A stretch of 8,968 nt of DNA from Alphaproteobacteria bacterium (GCA_020851915.1 JADZBT010000125.1:1-8968); one strand, 5' to 3'; shown: positions 1-6,031, numbered from the stretch's first letter. Numbers and translations are program-made. The notes: a model not told the origin generated them from the letters alone.

Positions 1-275
1 ATGTTAAAGCTGCCGGAGTGATCTCCGCCCGTGCCGCAGGTGTCGATCGTGCCTTCCGGGGCGTGGATTTTCGTCATCTTGGCGCGCATGGCCATGGCCG
101 CGCCGGTGATCTCGTCCACGCTTTCGCCCTTCATGCGGAGTGCAACCATGAGGGCGGCCATCATGGCGGGCGTCGCGCCGCCGTTCATCATTATCTGAAA
201 TGCGAAACCGCTTTCGTCGCGAGTGAGGTTGTGGCCGTCGAGGAGTTTGCTGAGGTGGGTGTTGAGGGCGGTCAT
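1..275 (-). CDS. trpD: Anthranilate phosphoribosyltransferase, N-terminal part (runs off left edge)
   Basis: TrpD transfers the phosphoribosyl group of PRPP to anthranilate, the second committed step of tryptophan synthesis, in the cytosol. The first 91 codons are present. The protein starts MTALNTHLSKLLDG, has the helical N-terminal segment with an MMNGGATPAMMAALMVALRMKGE-like stretch in two short runs (around residues 29-50), and reaches TCGTGGDHSGSFN at the edge. GTGGD is the family's glycine-rich PRPP/phosphate-binding loop and is intact. The ATG is 2 bp after the trpG stop codon (TAG-CC-ATG), so the two genes are almost certainly co-transcribed and probably translationally coupled; no strong Shine-Dalgarno is visible in the end of trpG. 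The C-terminal two thirds or more lie outside the window. Thymidine phosphorylase is a related family, but the trpG neighbour and the motif make TrpD the clear choice. Confidence 0.95.
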   Translation of the reverse strand, partial: MTALNTHLSKLLDGHNLTRDESGFAFQIMMNGGATPAMMAALMVALRMKGESVDEITGAAMAMRAKMTKIHAPEGTIDTCGTGGDHSGSFN

Positions 276-277
276 GG

Positions 278-847
278 CTAGCGCGCCAGTTCCAGAAAGT
301 TCTTCAGCAGTGCGTGGCCGTGCTCGGAGGCGATGCTTTCCGGGTGGAACTGTACGCCGTGGAGATTATATTTTTTGTGACGCAGGCCCATGATGAGGCC
401 GTCCTCGGTCTCGGCGGTTATCTCCAGCACATCGGGGAAACTGCCCCTGTCAGCCACCAGCGAATGGTAGCGCGTGGCATCAAAAGGCGAGGGCAGGCCT
501 TTGAATACGCTGGTGTTGTGGTGACGGATGGGGCTTATCTTGCCGTGCATGGGCTCCGGCGCGCGCACCACCTTGCCGCCGAACGCCTGCGCCATCGCCT
601 GATGCCCGAGGCAGACGCCCAGCATGGGAAGCTTGTCCCCGGCTTTTTTGATGAGATCGAGGCAGACGCCCGAATCGTCCGGCGTGCCGGGGCCGGGGGA
701 GATCACAACGGCAGAGGGCTTGAGCGCGAGTATCCCCTCCACGGGGAGCGCGTCGTTACGGATGACCCTGACCTCCGCCCCCAGTTCTCCGAGGTAATGC
801 AGCAGGTTGTAGGTGAAGCTGTCGTAATTGTCGATGAGCAGTAACAT
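278..847 (-). CDS. trpG: Anthranilate synthase component II (glutamine amidotransferase subunit, TrpG/PabA family)
   Basis: This class I glutamine amidotransferase releases ammonia from glutamine for the chorismate-using TrpE subunit, giving anthranilate. The 189-residue protein is full length for the family. It begins MLLLIDNYDSFTYNL, typical of TrpG/PabA, carries the oxyanion PGPGTP motif at residues 51-56, the nucleophile Cys79 in GVCLGHQ, and the His168/Glu170 pair in QFHPES. The reading frame continues upstream to a TTG at 883, but that would add 12 residues before the family's usual first residues, so the ATG at 847 is chosen. No Shine-Dalgarno precedes this ATG. trpD follows 2 bp downstream, which favours the tryptophan role; many bacteria use the same subunit for p-aminobenzoate synthesis, so a shared PabA role is possible. 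trpE is not adjacent upstream; a giant secreted-protein gene and its terminator are there instead. Confidence 0.95.
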   Translation of the reverse strand: MLLLIDNYDSFTYNLLHYLGELGAEVRVIRNDALPVEGILALKPSAVVISPGPGTPDDSGVCLDLIKKAGDKLPMLGVCLGHQAMAQAFGGKVVRAPEPMHGKISPIRHHNTSVFKGLPSPFDATRYHSLVADRGSFPDVLEITAETEDGLIMGLRHKKYNLHGVQFHPESIASEHGHALLKNFLELAR

Positions 848-854
848 GCGGCTA

Positions 855-883
855 TGATTACGGGAGAGCAGGGCAGAATGCAA
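855..883 (-). promoter_or_regulatory. Possible trpG promoter giving a leaderless message
   Basis: On the minus strand TTGCAT (878-883) and TAATCA (855-860) are separated by 17 bp. Both match the sigma-70 boxes only partly. The -10-like box ends 7 bp before the trpG ATG, so transcription would begin at or next to the start codon. That would fit the missing Shine-Dalgarno. A promoter is needed somewhere here because a strong terminator closes the upstream gene. The assignment is an inference from weak boxes. Confidence 0.25.
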
Positions 884-901
884 GTGTAGTTACGGCATGA
901 G

Positions 902-923
902 ATCCTGCGCTTTCGCGCAGGAT
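902..923. repeat. Intergenic palindrome (9-bp stem, 4-nt loop)
   Basis: ATCCTGCGC (902-910) and GCGCAGGAT (915-923) are perfect inverted repeats around a TTTC loop; read on the minus strand the loop is GAAA, a GNRA-type tetraloop. The minus-strand form with its flank, CGTCATCCTGCGC then GAAA then GCGCAGGATC, resembles dispersed REP-like palindromes that are frequent between genes in several alphaproteobacteria. It has no T-tract on either side and so is unlikely to be an intrinsic terminator. Only one copy is in the window, so its repeat status is inferred. Confidence 0.55.
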
Positions 924-940
924 GACGGGCGGACAGCCAT

Positions 941-972
941 AAAAAAGAGGCATGCGGCGAACCGCATGCCTC
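941..972 (-). terminator. Rho-independent terminator of the FecR/RTX gene
   Basis: On the minus strand an 11-bp perfect stem, GAGGCATGCGG and CCGCATGCCTC, encloses a TTCG loop (the very stable UUCG tetraloop in RNA) and runs directly into six T residues (941-946 read as complement). It begins 24 bp after the stop codon at 997-999. On the plus strand there is no T-tract after the stem, so it should work in one direction only. It separates the giant gene from trpG. Confidence 0.93.
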
Positions 973-996
973 AATACCCCCTGAAAAACTATGCTG

Positions 997-3900
997 TTAT
1001 GGGTTCGCGTTCGGATCCATGATATGCACCAGCACCTCCTGGCCGTTGGCCTGGCTGGCGTAGGTGGTATATCCCGCGATCTCCTCGCCGCTGCCGGAGC
1101 CAAGCACCGACCATTCCGCCGAGTTCTCGAAGATGCCGCTCGGGTTGCTGAATGTCGCGTTCGCCGGGTCGCCGGTGATGAACAGCTCATGCCCGGAGAA
1201 GTTGCCGGTGATGCCCAGCACGTCCTGCGCGCTGAGGTTGTGGATCATGCCGCCGCTGCCCTGCAACGATATTTCCTCAATGTTGCTGATGGTGGGCAGG
1301 TTGGACGTTATATTGAAGTCCAGTACGATGGCGCCATCGAGCACCAGCACGTCGTGATCAAGGCCGCCATCGATGATGTCGCCTACGAGGCTGCTATCTC
1401 CCTGACCGATGATGATGCGGTCGCTTCCGAGGCCGCCCGCTATGCTGTCGGCGCCCTGACCGCCCACCAGAATATCGTTACCGCCGCCGCCGGAGATGCT
1501 GTCGTTACCGTACTGCCCAAAGACCATGTCATCGCCGCCCATCGTATCAACGAACGTGTCGTTGGATGCCATGCCCACGCTGTATTGTCCGTCACTGCTG
1601 GTAATGAAGTGTTTCCAGTTGAGCTGCGAGGCGGTTACGCCACTGAGCGTTGCCAGCACCTGCGAACCGTTTCCATCCATCACGTCGAAGGAAATCTGTG
1701 CGTTTCCGGAGACGTCCGTGATGCTCAGGTAACCTTTGTCCAGCAACTGCTGGAAGCCCATGCCGCCGTCCATATTCATGTCGTCGTTGTTGCCGGAACC
1801 GGTGTCGGGGAGATTGCGGCGCAACTCATGGACGAGGCTACTGATGTCGAGCATGTCGTGTACTCCCGGAGCACTCACGGCATCGAAGGACAGGACGGTG
1901 TCTTCGCCCTCTATCTGGTGGGTGGAGTAGTTATACGAGAACGCCACTACGTCGCGTGCGCCGTCCAGCGTGCCGTCCGTCGATCCGGAAAGGTTGATGA
2001 TGTCCGCGCCGCTGCCACCTATCAGTATATCCGCGCCGCCGCCGCCTTTCAGCGTATCGTCGCCCGCGCCGCCGTAAATGGTGTTCGCGTTGTCGCCGGT
2101 GAAGGTGATCGAGTCGTTCTGCGAAGTACCGATAGCGCCTTCGATGCTCATCATATAGGCATCGTTCGACATGCCATCGTTCGCAGAGCCGCTGTTGCTG
2201 CTATCGTTGTAGTTCATGGTGACGCCGTTGGCGAGATCATCGAACGCCACGATGTCGTTGCCTGCGCCGCCGCTGATGGTGTTATAGCCAGTGCCGCCGC
2301 GCAGGGTATCATCGCCCGCGCCGCCGTCGATGCTGTCGAAGCCGTAACCGCCGCTCAGCATGTTGTTGGACGCGTTGCCGATGAGGGTGTCGTTATATTC
2401 GGAGCCTTCTACGTTTTCGATATTGTACAGCATGTCCATATTGCCGCCCCCCATTACGGAAGCCGTGCCCGTACCTGCGGAGAGGGTGACCATGACGTCT
2501 GCGGTCGCGTCGTAATACGCTATCGTATCCTTGCCCGTGCCGCCGTCGATGGTGTCGTTGCCACCGCCACCGCTGATCATGTCGTCGCCACCACCGGCGT
2601 AAATGCTGTCATTGCCGTCGTTGCCTTCGATGTAATCGCGACCATCACCGCCCTTGAGCGAATCTGCCACGTTACCGCCGATCACGGTGTCGTTCGCATT
2701 GCCGCCCATCAGTATGTTGGCACTTGCACTATCGCCGACAAGGTTCTTGGAAGCGAAGTTCGCGATCGTGCTGTATTCCGAGCCTGCCATATTACGGGTT
2801 TCGCCTTCATCATCGCCGAATTTAAGGGTGATGTTGCGGTCGGCCATCGTGAAATAACCCTGAATGATGTAGGAACGTACATCGTTGCTATCTTCGAATT
2901 CGATCACCAGATCGTTGCCGCTCTGCACGAAGGTCAGGTCTTCATATTTGATATTATCGAAATGCAGGGTGGTGACATCTGTGGAACCCACGCCGTCATT
3001 CTGGATGAGCAGGTTGCCGGTGTCCTTTCCGATATAGATCGTATCCTGACCATCGCCGGTGACGATCGTGGCGCTGCCACGGTAACGATCGAGCCATACA
3101 GCATCGTTGCCTAATCCGCCGATCACGGAGTTATAGGCATCGCTTGCGCCACTCTCAAGAGATAGTTCGTCGTCGCCGACACCGCCGCTTATCGTGTTAT
3201 TGGTGCTGCCAACTGCCGCTATCATGTCGTTATCTGCGCCGCCATCGACATTACTGCTGCCTGTGCCGCTCACCATGATCATGTCGCTACCTGCACCGCC
3301 GGCGACCATGTGGTTGCCGTCAATATCGGCCAGAATCATATCGTTGCCGATGCCGCCGTCCAGTGTGTGGCCATAGCCGCCCTCGGTGATGAGGAAGTCA
3401 TCGCCCGCGTCGCCATGCAACGCGTCAGCGCCGTCGCGTGCAGTAAGAAAATCTGAATCATCGCCGCCAAACAACTGGTCATTGCCTAAGCCGCCGACCA
3501 TATTATCAGCGCCTGTATCGCCATACAGCATGTCGTTGCCGTTGCTGCCGTCAATGAAGTCGTTGCCCGCGCCGCCATGGACGGTATCGGCCCCAAGGCC
3601 TGCTATGATCTGTTCGTTGGCGCTTGTGCCAGTGATGGATTGTCCCTGTACTCCACCGGTCGTGCCACCCGTTGTGCCGCCGCTCGTACCACCCGAGGTG
3701 GTGTCTGTGCCGCCCGCCGCTGTACCTCCGGAAGTCGTGCCCGTACCTCCGGTGGTCGTGCCACCTGTTGTGCCAGTCGTTGTGCCACCTGTTGTGCCAC
3801 CTGTTGTGCCAGTCGTTGTGCCAGTGGTTGTGCCAGTGGTCGTGCCGGTGGTTGTGCCGGTGGTCGTGCCGGTCGTGGTAGTCGTGGTAGTCGTGGTTGT

Positions 3901-5880
3901 AATGGCCGTTTGCTGTGCCAGTTGACGGGCGTAATCAGTGCTGCTGGTGGTGCTCGTCGTGGGTTGAATCACCGGCTGGGTCAAAATCGGCGCAGGTTGC
4001 AATATATTGCTAGTGGTTCCGAACAGCGTGGTTCCACCAATAGGCACTATCGTACCGGCGGCAGGCGCCAGTGCGGCAAGCGTGCTTGTTCCAGTCGGTG
4101 CGGGAGCACCGCCTATCACTGGCGTAAACGTGTTATTGGTTGCAGGCCCGGTCGCCTGTGTCCCGGTAATCGGAGCCTGGAAGCTGTTGGCTGCACTCTG
4201 GAAGCCTGTGCCCACGCTCTGGAAACCGGTATTAGCACTCTCGCGCACACCGAAGTCAGCGGATGCCGCGCTGTTAAACGGATTGGCCGGAGGCGTGATT
4301 GCCGCAGCGGGAGCCGGTGCAACAGCGCCCATCGGGCCGCTGCCTACGAACTGGCCACCGGTGAGGGGTGCGTTGCCTGCTGCTGCCGGAGTTTGTGCGG
4401 TGGTTTCTGTATTGGCGGCGGGAGCCGGAGCTTCTGCTTTTGCCGCAGCGCCGTCCATCGGGCCGACGCCGTCGAATTCACCGCCTTTCATGGCTTCAGC
4501 CGGAGCTTCGCCATTTGCGGCAGCGGGAGCATCCGCAACGGGCGCGCCGTCCATCGGGCCGACGCCCGCGAACTCGCCACCGGTCATCGCGCCGTCCGCT
4601 TTGGCGGCATCGCCTACATTGCCTTCGGCATGTGCTTCTTTGCTTTCCGGAGCGGAGGCCTCCTGCTTGTCTTCGGCTTTATTGTCCGCAGCAGCGTCAT
4701 CCTTTGCGGTGTCATCGGAAGCTTCTGCATCTTTGGCATCCGCTGATTCTTCGCCTTCTGCCTCGACTTCGGATTGAGCAGCGGCATCATCGCCGCCTTC
4801 CTTGCCTTCGGCGTTCTTGTTTTCGCCTTCCGGCTGAGCATTGGCATCATCGCCCTGCGTCTGCTTATCGCCATCCGCATCGGCGCCGTCTTTGTGTTCC
4901 TGCGTTTCCCGGGCGCGTTCTTCGTATTTACCGTCCGAGGAAAAATCCATCACCGAACCGAAATTCTGATGCAGCTGTGCTTCCGTCACCGCTGTCGGCG
5001 CGGGAGGGGCCTGCGTGATGGAGGACACGCCCACCACCATGTTCGGCTGATTGATGCTCTGCACGCCACCTTCGGTGATGACGTCTATCCAACCCGTCGT
5101 GCCGTCGGCGTTGTGTTCGAGGAAGAACTGGTTATCCTGCCCTTCGCCTTCCACCTGGCCGCCACCGGTCGTGCCGCGAATACCGATGGTCGCCACGGGA
5201 GTACGCACCTGCATGTCGCCGGGATTGTTCGCTGCGATCTCGCCGCTCACGAACTTGAACATACCTTTTACGACGCTCACGGTGGACGAGCCTTCGCCGG
5301 TTTCCGGATCGTAGATGAGGTTGTCGAGCGTCATGCGAGCGTCTTCGCCCAGCGTGAATACCGATTTGTCGGTGAATTCGATGCCAACCGCGCCGCCTTT
5401 GCCGGTTTCGATCACATCGTCTTTGAATACTGCGTCGCCCTTATGCAGGACGCTTTCCGTGCCGTCGGCATGCTTTACACGCACTTCGCCTTCCATGCGC
5501 TCGACATAGCCGATGGAGCTGCTGCCGTCCGAGGCATGCGTGTCGGCATCGGCATGCTGTGCGGGAGCAACGGAACCGGCAAGCTTCTCTACCAGGTCAC
5601 CGTAGAGCTTCTTGCCGTGCGCGGAAAGCAGAGCGGGGGCTTTCTCATGCGCGAAATAATTGATGACCAGCACTTCGGAGTGCGGCGATTCGTTGATGAT
5701 GAGGTCACGCCCATCACGCACGAATTCGGCACTCAGCAACGACTGGCCCAGCGGAATCTTTATCGCCTCGGAGGCGCGCGTGGCATCCACCACCTGCGAG
5801 CTGCTCACCGTCATGGCGCTCTTCGTCATCCCTCCGGTATTGCTGGAGAAAGTACCGAAATCGTTGTCTGAATCTTTCAT
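997..5880 (-). CDS. Large FecR-domain and RTX-repeat protein, probably exported by type I secretion
   Basis: The product has 1627 residues. Seen in order: a conserved N-terminal segment (about 40-104, with DGRDLIINE and VLVINYF), a FecR domain (about 123-237, ending VRTPVATIGIRGTT, the family's hallmark), an Asp/Glu/Ala/Lys-rich linker (318-428), three GG[EQ]F-x-G-x-GPM repeats (431-519), an Ala/Pro/Gln linker, a Thr/Gly repeat (661-745), then five RTX blocks of GGxGxDxUx nonapeptides (about 764-950, 1055-1120, 1160-1212, 1264-1300, 1446-1510) with inserts between them, and a terminal module (1516-1627). There is no Sec signal peptide and no membrane segment. RTX repeats bind Ca2+ and fold after export through an ABC/MFP/TolC channel, so the likely site is the cell surface or outside. 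Adhesin or surface-layer-like roles are inferred. The ATG at 5880 has a GGGGA Shine-Dalgarno 9 nt upstream; Met18 has its GGAGG too close. No transporter genes are present in the window. Confidence 0.9.
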   Translation of the reverse strand: MKDSDNDFGTFSSNTGGMTKSAMTVSSSQVVDATRASEAIKIPLGQSLLSAEFVRDGRDLIINESPHSEVLVINYFAHEKAPALLSAHGKKLYGDLVEKLAGSVAPAQHADADTHASDGSSSIGYVERMEGEVRVKHADGTESVLHKGDAVFKDDVIETGKGGAVGIEFTDKSVFTLGEDARMTLDNLIYDPETGEGSSTVSVVKGMFKFVSGEIAANNPGDMQVRTPVATIGIRGTTGGGQVEGEGQDNQFFLEHNADGTTGWIDVITEGGVQSINQPNMVVGVSSITQAPPAPTAVTEAQLHQNFGSVMDFSSDGKYEERARETQEHKDGADADGDKQTQGDDANAQPEGENKNAEGKEGGDDAAAQSEVEAEGEESADAKDAEASDDTAKDDAAADNKAEDKQEASAPESKEAHAEGNVGDAAKADGAMTGGEFAGVGPMDGAPVADAPAAANGEAPAEAMKGGEFDGVGPMDGAAAKAEAPAPAANTETTAQTPAAAGNAPLTGGQFVGSGPMGAVAPAPAAAITPPANPFNSAASADFGVRESANTGFQSVGTGFQSAANSFQAPITGTQATGPATNNTFTPVIGGAPAPTGTSTLAALAPAAGTIVPIGGTTLFGTTSNILQPAPILTQPVIQPTTSTTSSTDYARQLAQQTAITTTTTTTTTTGTTTGTTTGTTTGTTTGTTTGTTGGTTGGTTTGTTGGTTTGGTGTTSGGTAAGGTDTTSGGTSGGTTGGTTGGVQGQSITGTSANEQIIAGLGADTVHGGAGNDFIDGSNGNDMLYGDTGADNMVGGLGNDQLFGGDDSDFLTARDGADALHGDAGDDFLITEGGYGHTLDGGIGNDMILADIDGNHMVAGGAGSDMIMVSGTGSSNVDGGADNDMIAAVGSTNNTISGGVGDDELSLESGASDAYNSVIGGLGNDAVWLDRYRGSATIVTGDGQDTIYIGKDTGNLLIQNDGVGSTDVTTLHFDNIKYEDLTFVQSGNDLVIEFEDSNDVRSYIIQGYFTMADRNITLKFGDDEGETRNMAGSEYSTIANFASKNLVGDSASANILMGGNANDTVIGGNVADSLKGGDGRDYIEGNDGNDSIYAGGGDDMISGGGGNDTIDGGTGKDTIAYYDATADVMVTLSAGTGTASVMGGGNMDMLYNIENVEGSEYNDTLIGNASNNMLSGGYGFDSIDGGAGDDTLRGGTGYNTISGGAGNDIVAFDDLANGVTMNYNDSSNSGSANDGMSNDAYMMSIEGAIGTSQNDSITFTGDNANTIYGGAGDDTLKGGGGADILIGGSGADIINLSGSTDGTLDGARDVVAFSYNYSTHQIEGEDTVLSFDAVSAPGVHDMLDISSLVHELRRNLPDTGSGNNDDMNMDGGMGFQQLLDKGYLSITDVSGNAQISFDVMDGNGSQVLATLSGVTASQLNWKHFITSSDGQYSVGMASNDTFVDTMGGDDMVFGQYGNDSISGGGGNDILVGGQGADSIAGGLGSDRIIIGQGDSSLVGDIIDGGLDHDVLVLDGAIVLDFNITSNLPTISNIEEISLQGSGGMIHNLSAQDVLGITGNFSGHELFITGDPANATFSNPSGIFENSAEWSVLGSGSGEEIAGYTTYASQANGQEVLVHIMDPNANP
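1000..1335 (-). other. C-terminal module, likely secretion signal region (residues about 1516-1627)
   Basis: The last 112 residues follow a 'D.lvLdG.ivLD....l..isNIEeIsLqGsGg...nLsaqDVLgitg' pattern and end with GYTTYASQANGQEVLVHIMD. Similar tails are common after the last RTX block in alphaproteobacterial exported proteins. Type I signals are uncleaved and lie in about the last 60 residues, so this region probably carries it. The start of the tail is approximate. Confidence 0.6.
1591..1959 (-). other. Internal module resembling a type I secretion C-terminal domain (residues about 1308-1430)
   Basis: After RTX block 4 comes EGEDTVLSFDA, then HDMLDISSLVHEL and later SITDVSGNAQISFDV and QVLATLSGVTASQLNW. 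This follows the 'D.I.dF....D.lDlsdLL ... l.l.gvt...l' pattern of the VCA0849-like type I secretion C-terminal domain, which is usually terminal. Here another RTX block and a further terminal module follow it. Family call by eye. Confidence 0.5.
2815..2973 (-). other. Insert like the haemolysin-type calcium-binding related domain (residues about 970-1022)
   Basis: Between RTX blocks 1 and 2 the sequence TTLHFDNIKYEDLTFVQ, SGNDLVIEFED and YIIQGYF follows the pattern of the haemolysin-type calcium-binding protein related domain: a strand, an 'edLtf..sGnDLvI' core and a final aromatic 'gyF'. This domain often sits between RTX blocks. The call is from remembered family pattern and was not searched. 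Confidence 0.65.
3031..3591 (-). repeat. RTX nonapeptide block 1 (residues about 764-950)
   Basis: This is the longest run of Ca2+-binding repeats, opening with GADTVHGGAGNDFIDGSNGND and continuing through GGLGNDQLF, GDAGDDFLI, GGIGNDMIL, GGAGSDMIM, GGVGDDELS and GGLGNDAVW. Several units are degenerate or spaced by two extra strands. Each canonical GGxGxD turn binds Ca2+ and packs into a parallel beta-roll in the known RTX structures. Confidence 0.88.
3646..3900 (-). repeat. Thr/Gly low-complexity tandem repeat (poly-Thr, then 12-bp GTTT/GTTG units)
   Basis: Residues 661-670 are ten threonines coded by a 9-bp ACGACTACC-like repeat (3871-3900). Residues 671-710 (3751-3870) are ten four-residue units: five exact GTTT, then a mix of GTTG and GTTT. 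The stretch to residue 745 stays Thr/Gly/Ser-rich. In DNA the units are 12 bp variants of the complement of GTGGTTGTGCCA. The protein part is probably an extended flexible stalk between the N-terminal half and the RTX region. Unit gain or loss would keep frame and only change stalk length. Confidence 0.85.
4324..4590 (-). repeat. Three protein repeats GG[EQ]F-x-G-x-GPM in the linker
   Basis: Residues 433-446 read TGGEFAGVGPMDGA, residues 465-478 read KGGEFDGVGPMDGA, and residues 507-519 read TGGQFVGSGPMGA. Spacings are about 32 and 42 residues, filled by Ala/Pro/Glu-rich sequence. The core is far better conserved than the spacer, which points to a selected short motif and not to random low complexity. 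I do not recognise it as a named domain. Confidence 0.8.
5170..5514 (-). other. FecR domain within the giant protein (residues about 123-237)
   Basis: The segment starts GYVERMEGEVRVKHADG, continues with VLHKGDAVFKDDVIETG and SVFTLGEDARMTL, and ends VRTPVATIGIRGTT. These are the hallmark strands of the FecR domain. The domain is best known from the periplasmic sensor FecR, but it also occurs near the N-terminus of large alphaproteobacterial exported proteins, where its role is not settled. Here there is no transmembrane helix or sigma-regulator part, so a classical sigma-factor signalling role is unlikely. Confidence 0.88.
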
Positions 5881-5889
5881 GTGATGATG

Positions 5890-5894
5890 TCCCC
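5890..5894 (-). promoter_or_regulatory. Shine-Dalgarno sequence of the giant gene
   Basis: GGGGA on the minus strand lies 9 nt before the ATG at 5880. It supports this start over the in-frame Met18 (ATG at 5829), whose GGAGGG is directly adjacent to the codon and too close to serve. Confidence 0.6.
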
Positions 5895-5912
5895 GTGTGA
5901 CCGTTATTCGAG

Positions 5913-5936
5913 AATGCCGCTGCTCTTTTCGGCATT
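5913..5936 (-). promoter_or_regulatory. Hairpin in the leader of the giant gene
   Basis: AATGCCG (5913-5919) and CGGCATT (5930-5936) form a perfect 7-bp inverted repeat around a 10-nt loop. In the mRNA it would sit about 19 nt upstream of the Shine-Dalgarno sequence. There is no T-tract, so termination is unlikely; control of mRNA stability or translation is possible but unproven. Confidence 0.45.
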
Positions 5937-5986
5937 ACCCATCATAGGGGAGAGGTGTTAAAAAAGCGTTTACATCACCTTAGAAA

Positions 5987-6016
5987 TATACAGGTAAAAC
6001 AGGGCTATATTAACAA
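5987..6016 (-). promoter_or_regulatory. Possible promoter of the giant gene
   Basis: On the minus strand TTGTTA (6011-6016) and TGTATA (5987-5992) are 18 bp apart in the only AT-rich stretch of the window. The first matches the -35 consensus at four positions. Transcription from here would give a leader of roughly 100 nt holding the hairpin at 5913-5936. Intergenic position and base composition support a promoter; the exact boxes are uncertain. Confidence 0.35.
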
Positions 6017-6031
6017 TTTATCTAAAATTGT
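6013..6031. promoter_or_regulatory. Operator-like inverted repeat upstream of the giant gene
   Basis: ACAATTT (6013-6019) and AAATTGT (6025-6031) are perfect inverted repeats separated by 5 bp. The site overlaps the possible -35 box and would be well placed to bind a dimeric regulator. It is too AT-rich for a stable RNA hairpin. The regulator is unknown. The rest of the 5881-6093 intergenic stretch shows no coding sequence; a weak 6-bp GC hairpin at 6038-6053 has no T-tract and is not called a terminator for bcp. Confidence 0.45.

Noticed and set aside
848..883. Extension of trpG to a TTG start at 883
   Set aside because: It would add 12 residues before the MLLLIDNYDSF start that is standard for the family, and no Shine-Dalgarno supports it.
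991..3114. Plus-strand open frame of 707 codons opposite the RTX region
   Set aside because: It lies wholly within the convincing RTX gene on the other strand. Its product is a monotonous Ala/Val/Asp/His-rich sequence that mirrors the GGxGxD codons, with no domain of its own. Repetitive GC-rich coding sequence lacks stops on the opposite strand by composition.
3646..3900. CRISPR-like array in the repeat region
   Set aside because: The units are 12 bp and 9 bp, directly adjacent without unique spacers, and translate in frame as Thr/Gly repeats.
3577..4746. Plus-strand open frame with Cys/Arg/Gly repeats opposite the Thr/Gly stalk
   Set aside because: The repeats are the antisense reading of the 12-bp Thr/Gly minisatellite; there is no start signal or recognisable protein.
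4774..5871. Plus-strand open frame of 365 codons opposite the N-terminal half of the giant gene
   Set aside because: The minus-strand frame has a clear FecR domain here. The plus-strand product has no recognisable fold and starts inside a low-complexity antisense stretch.
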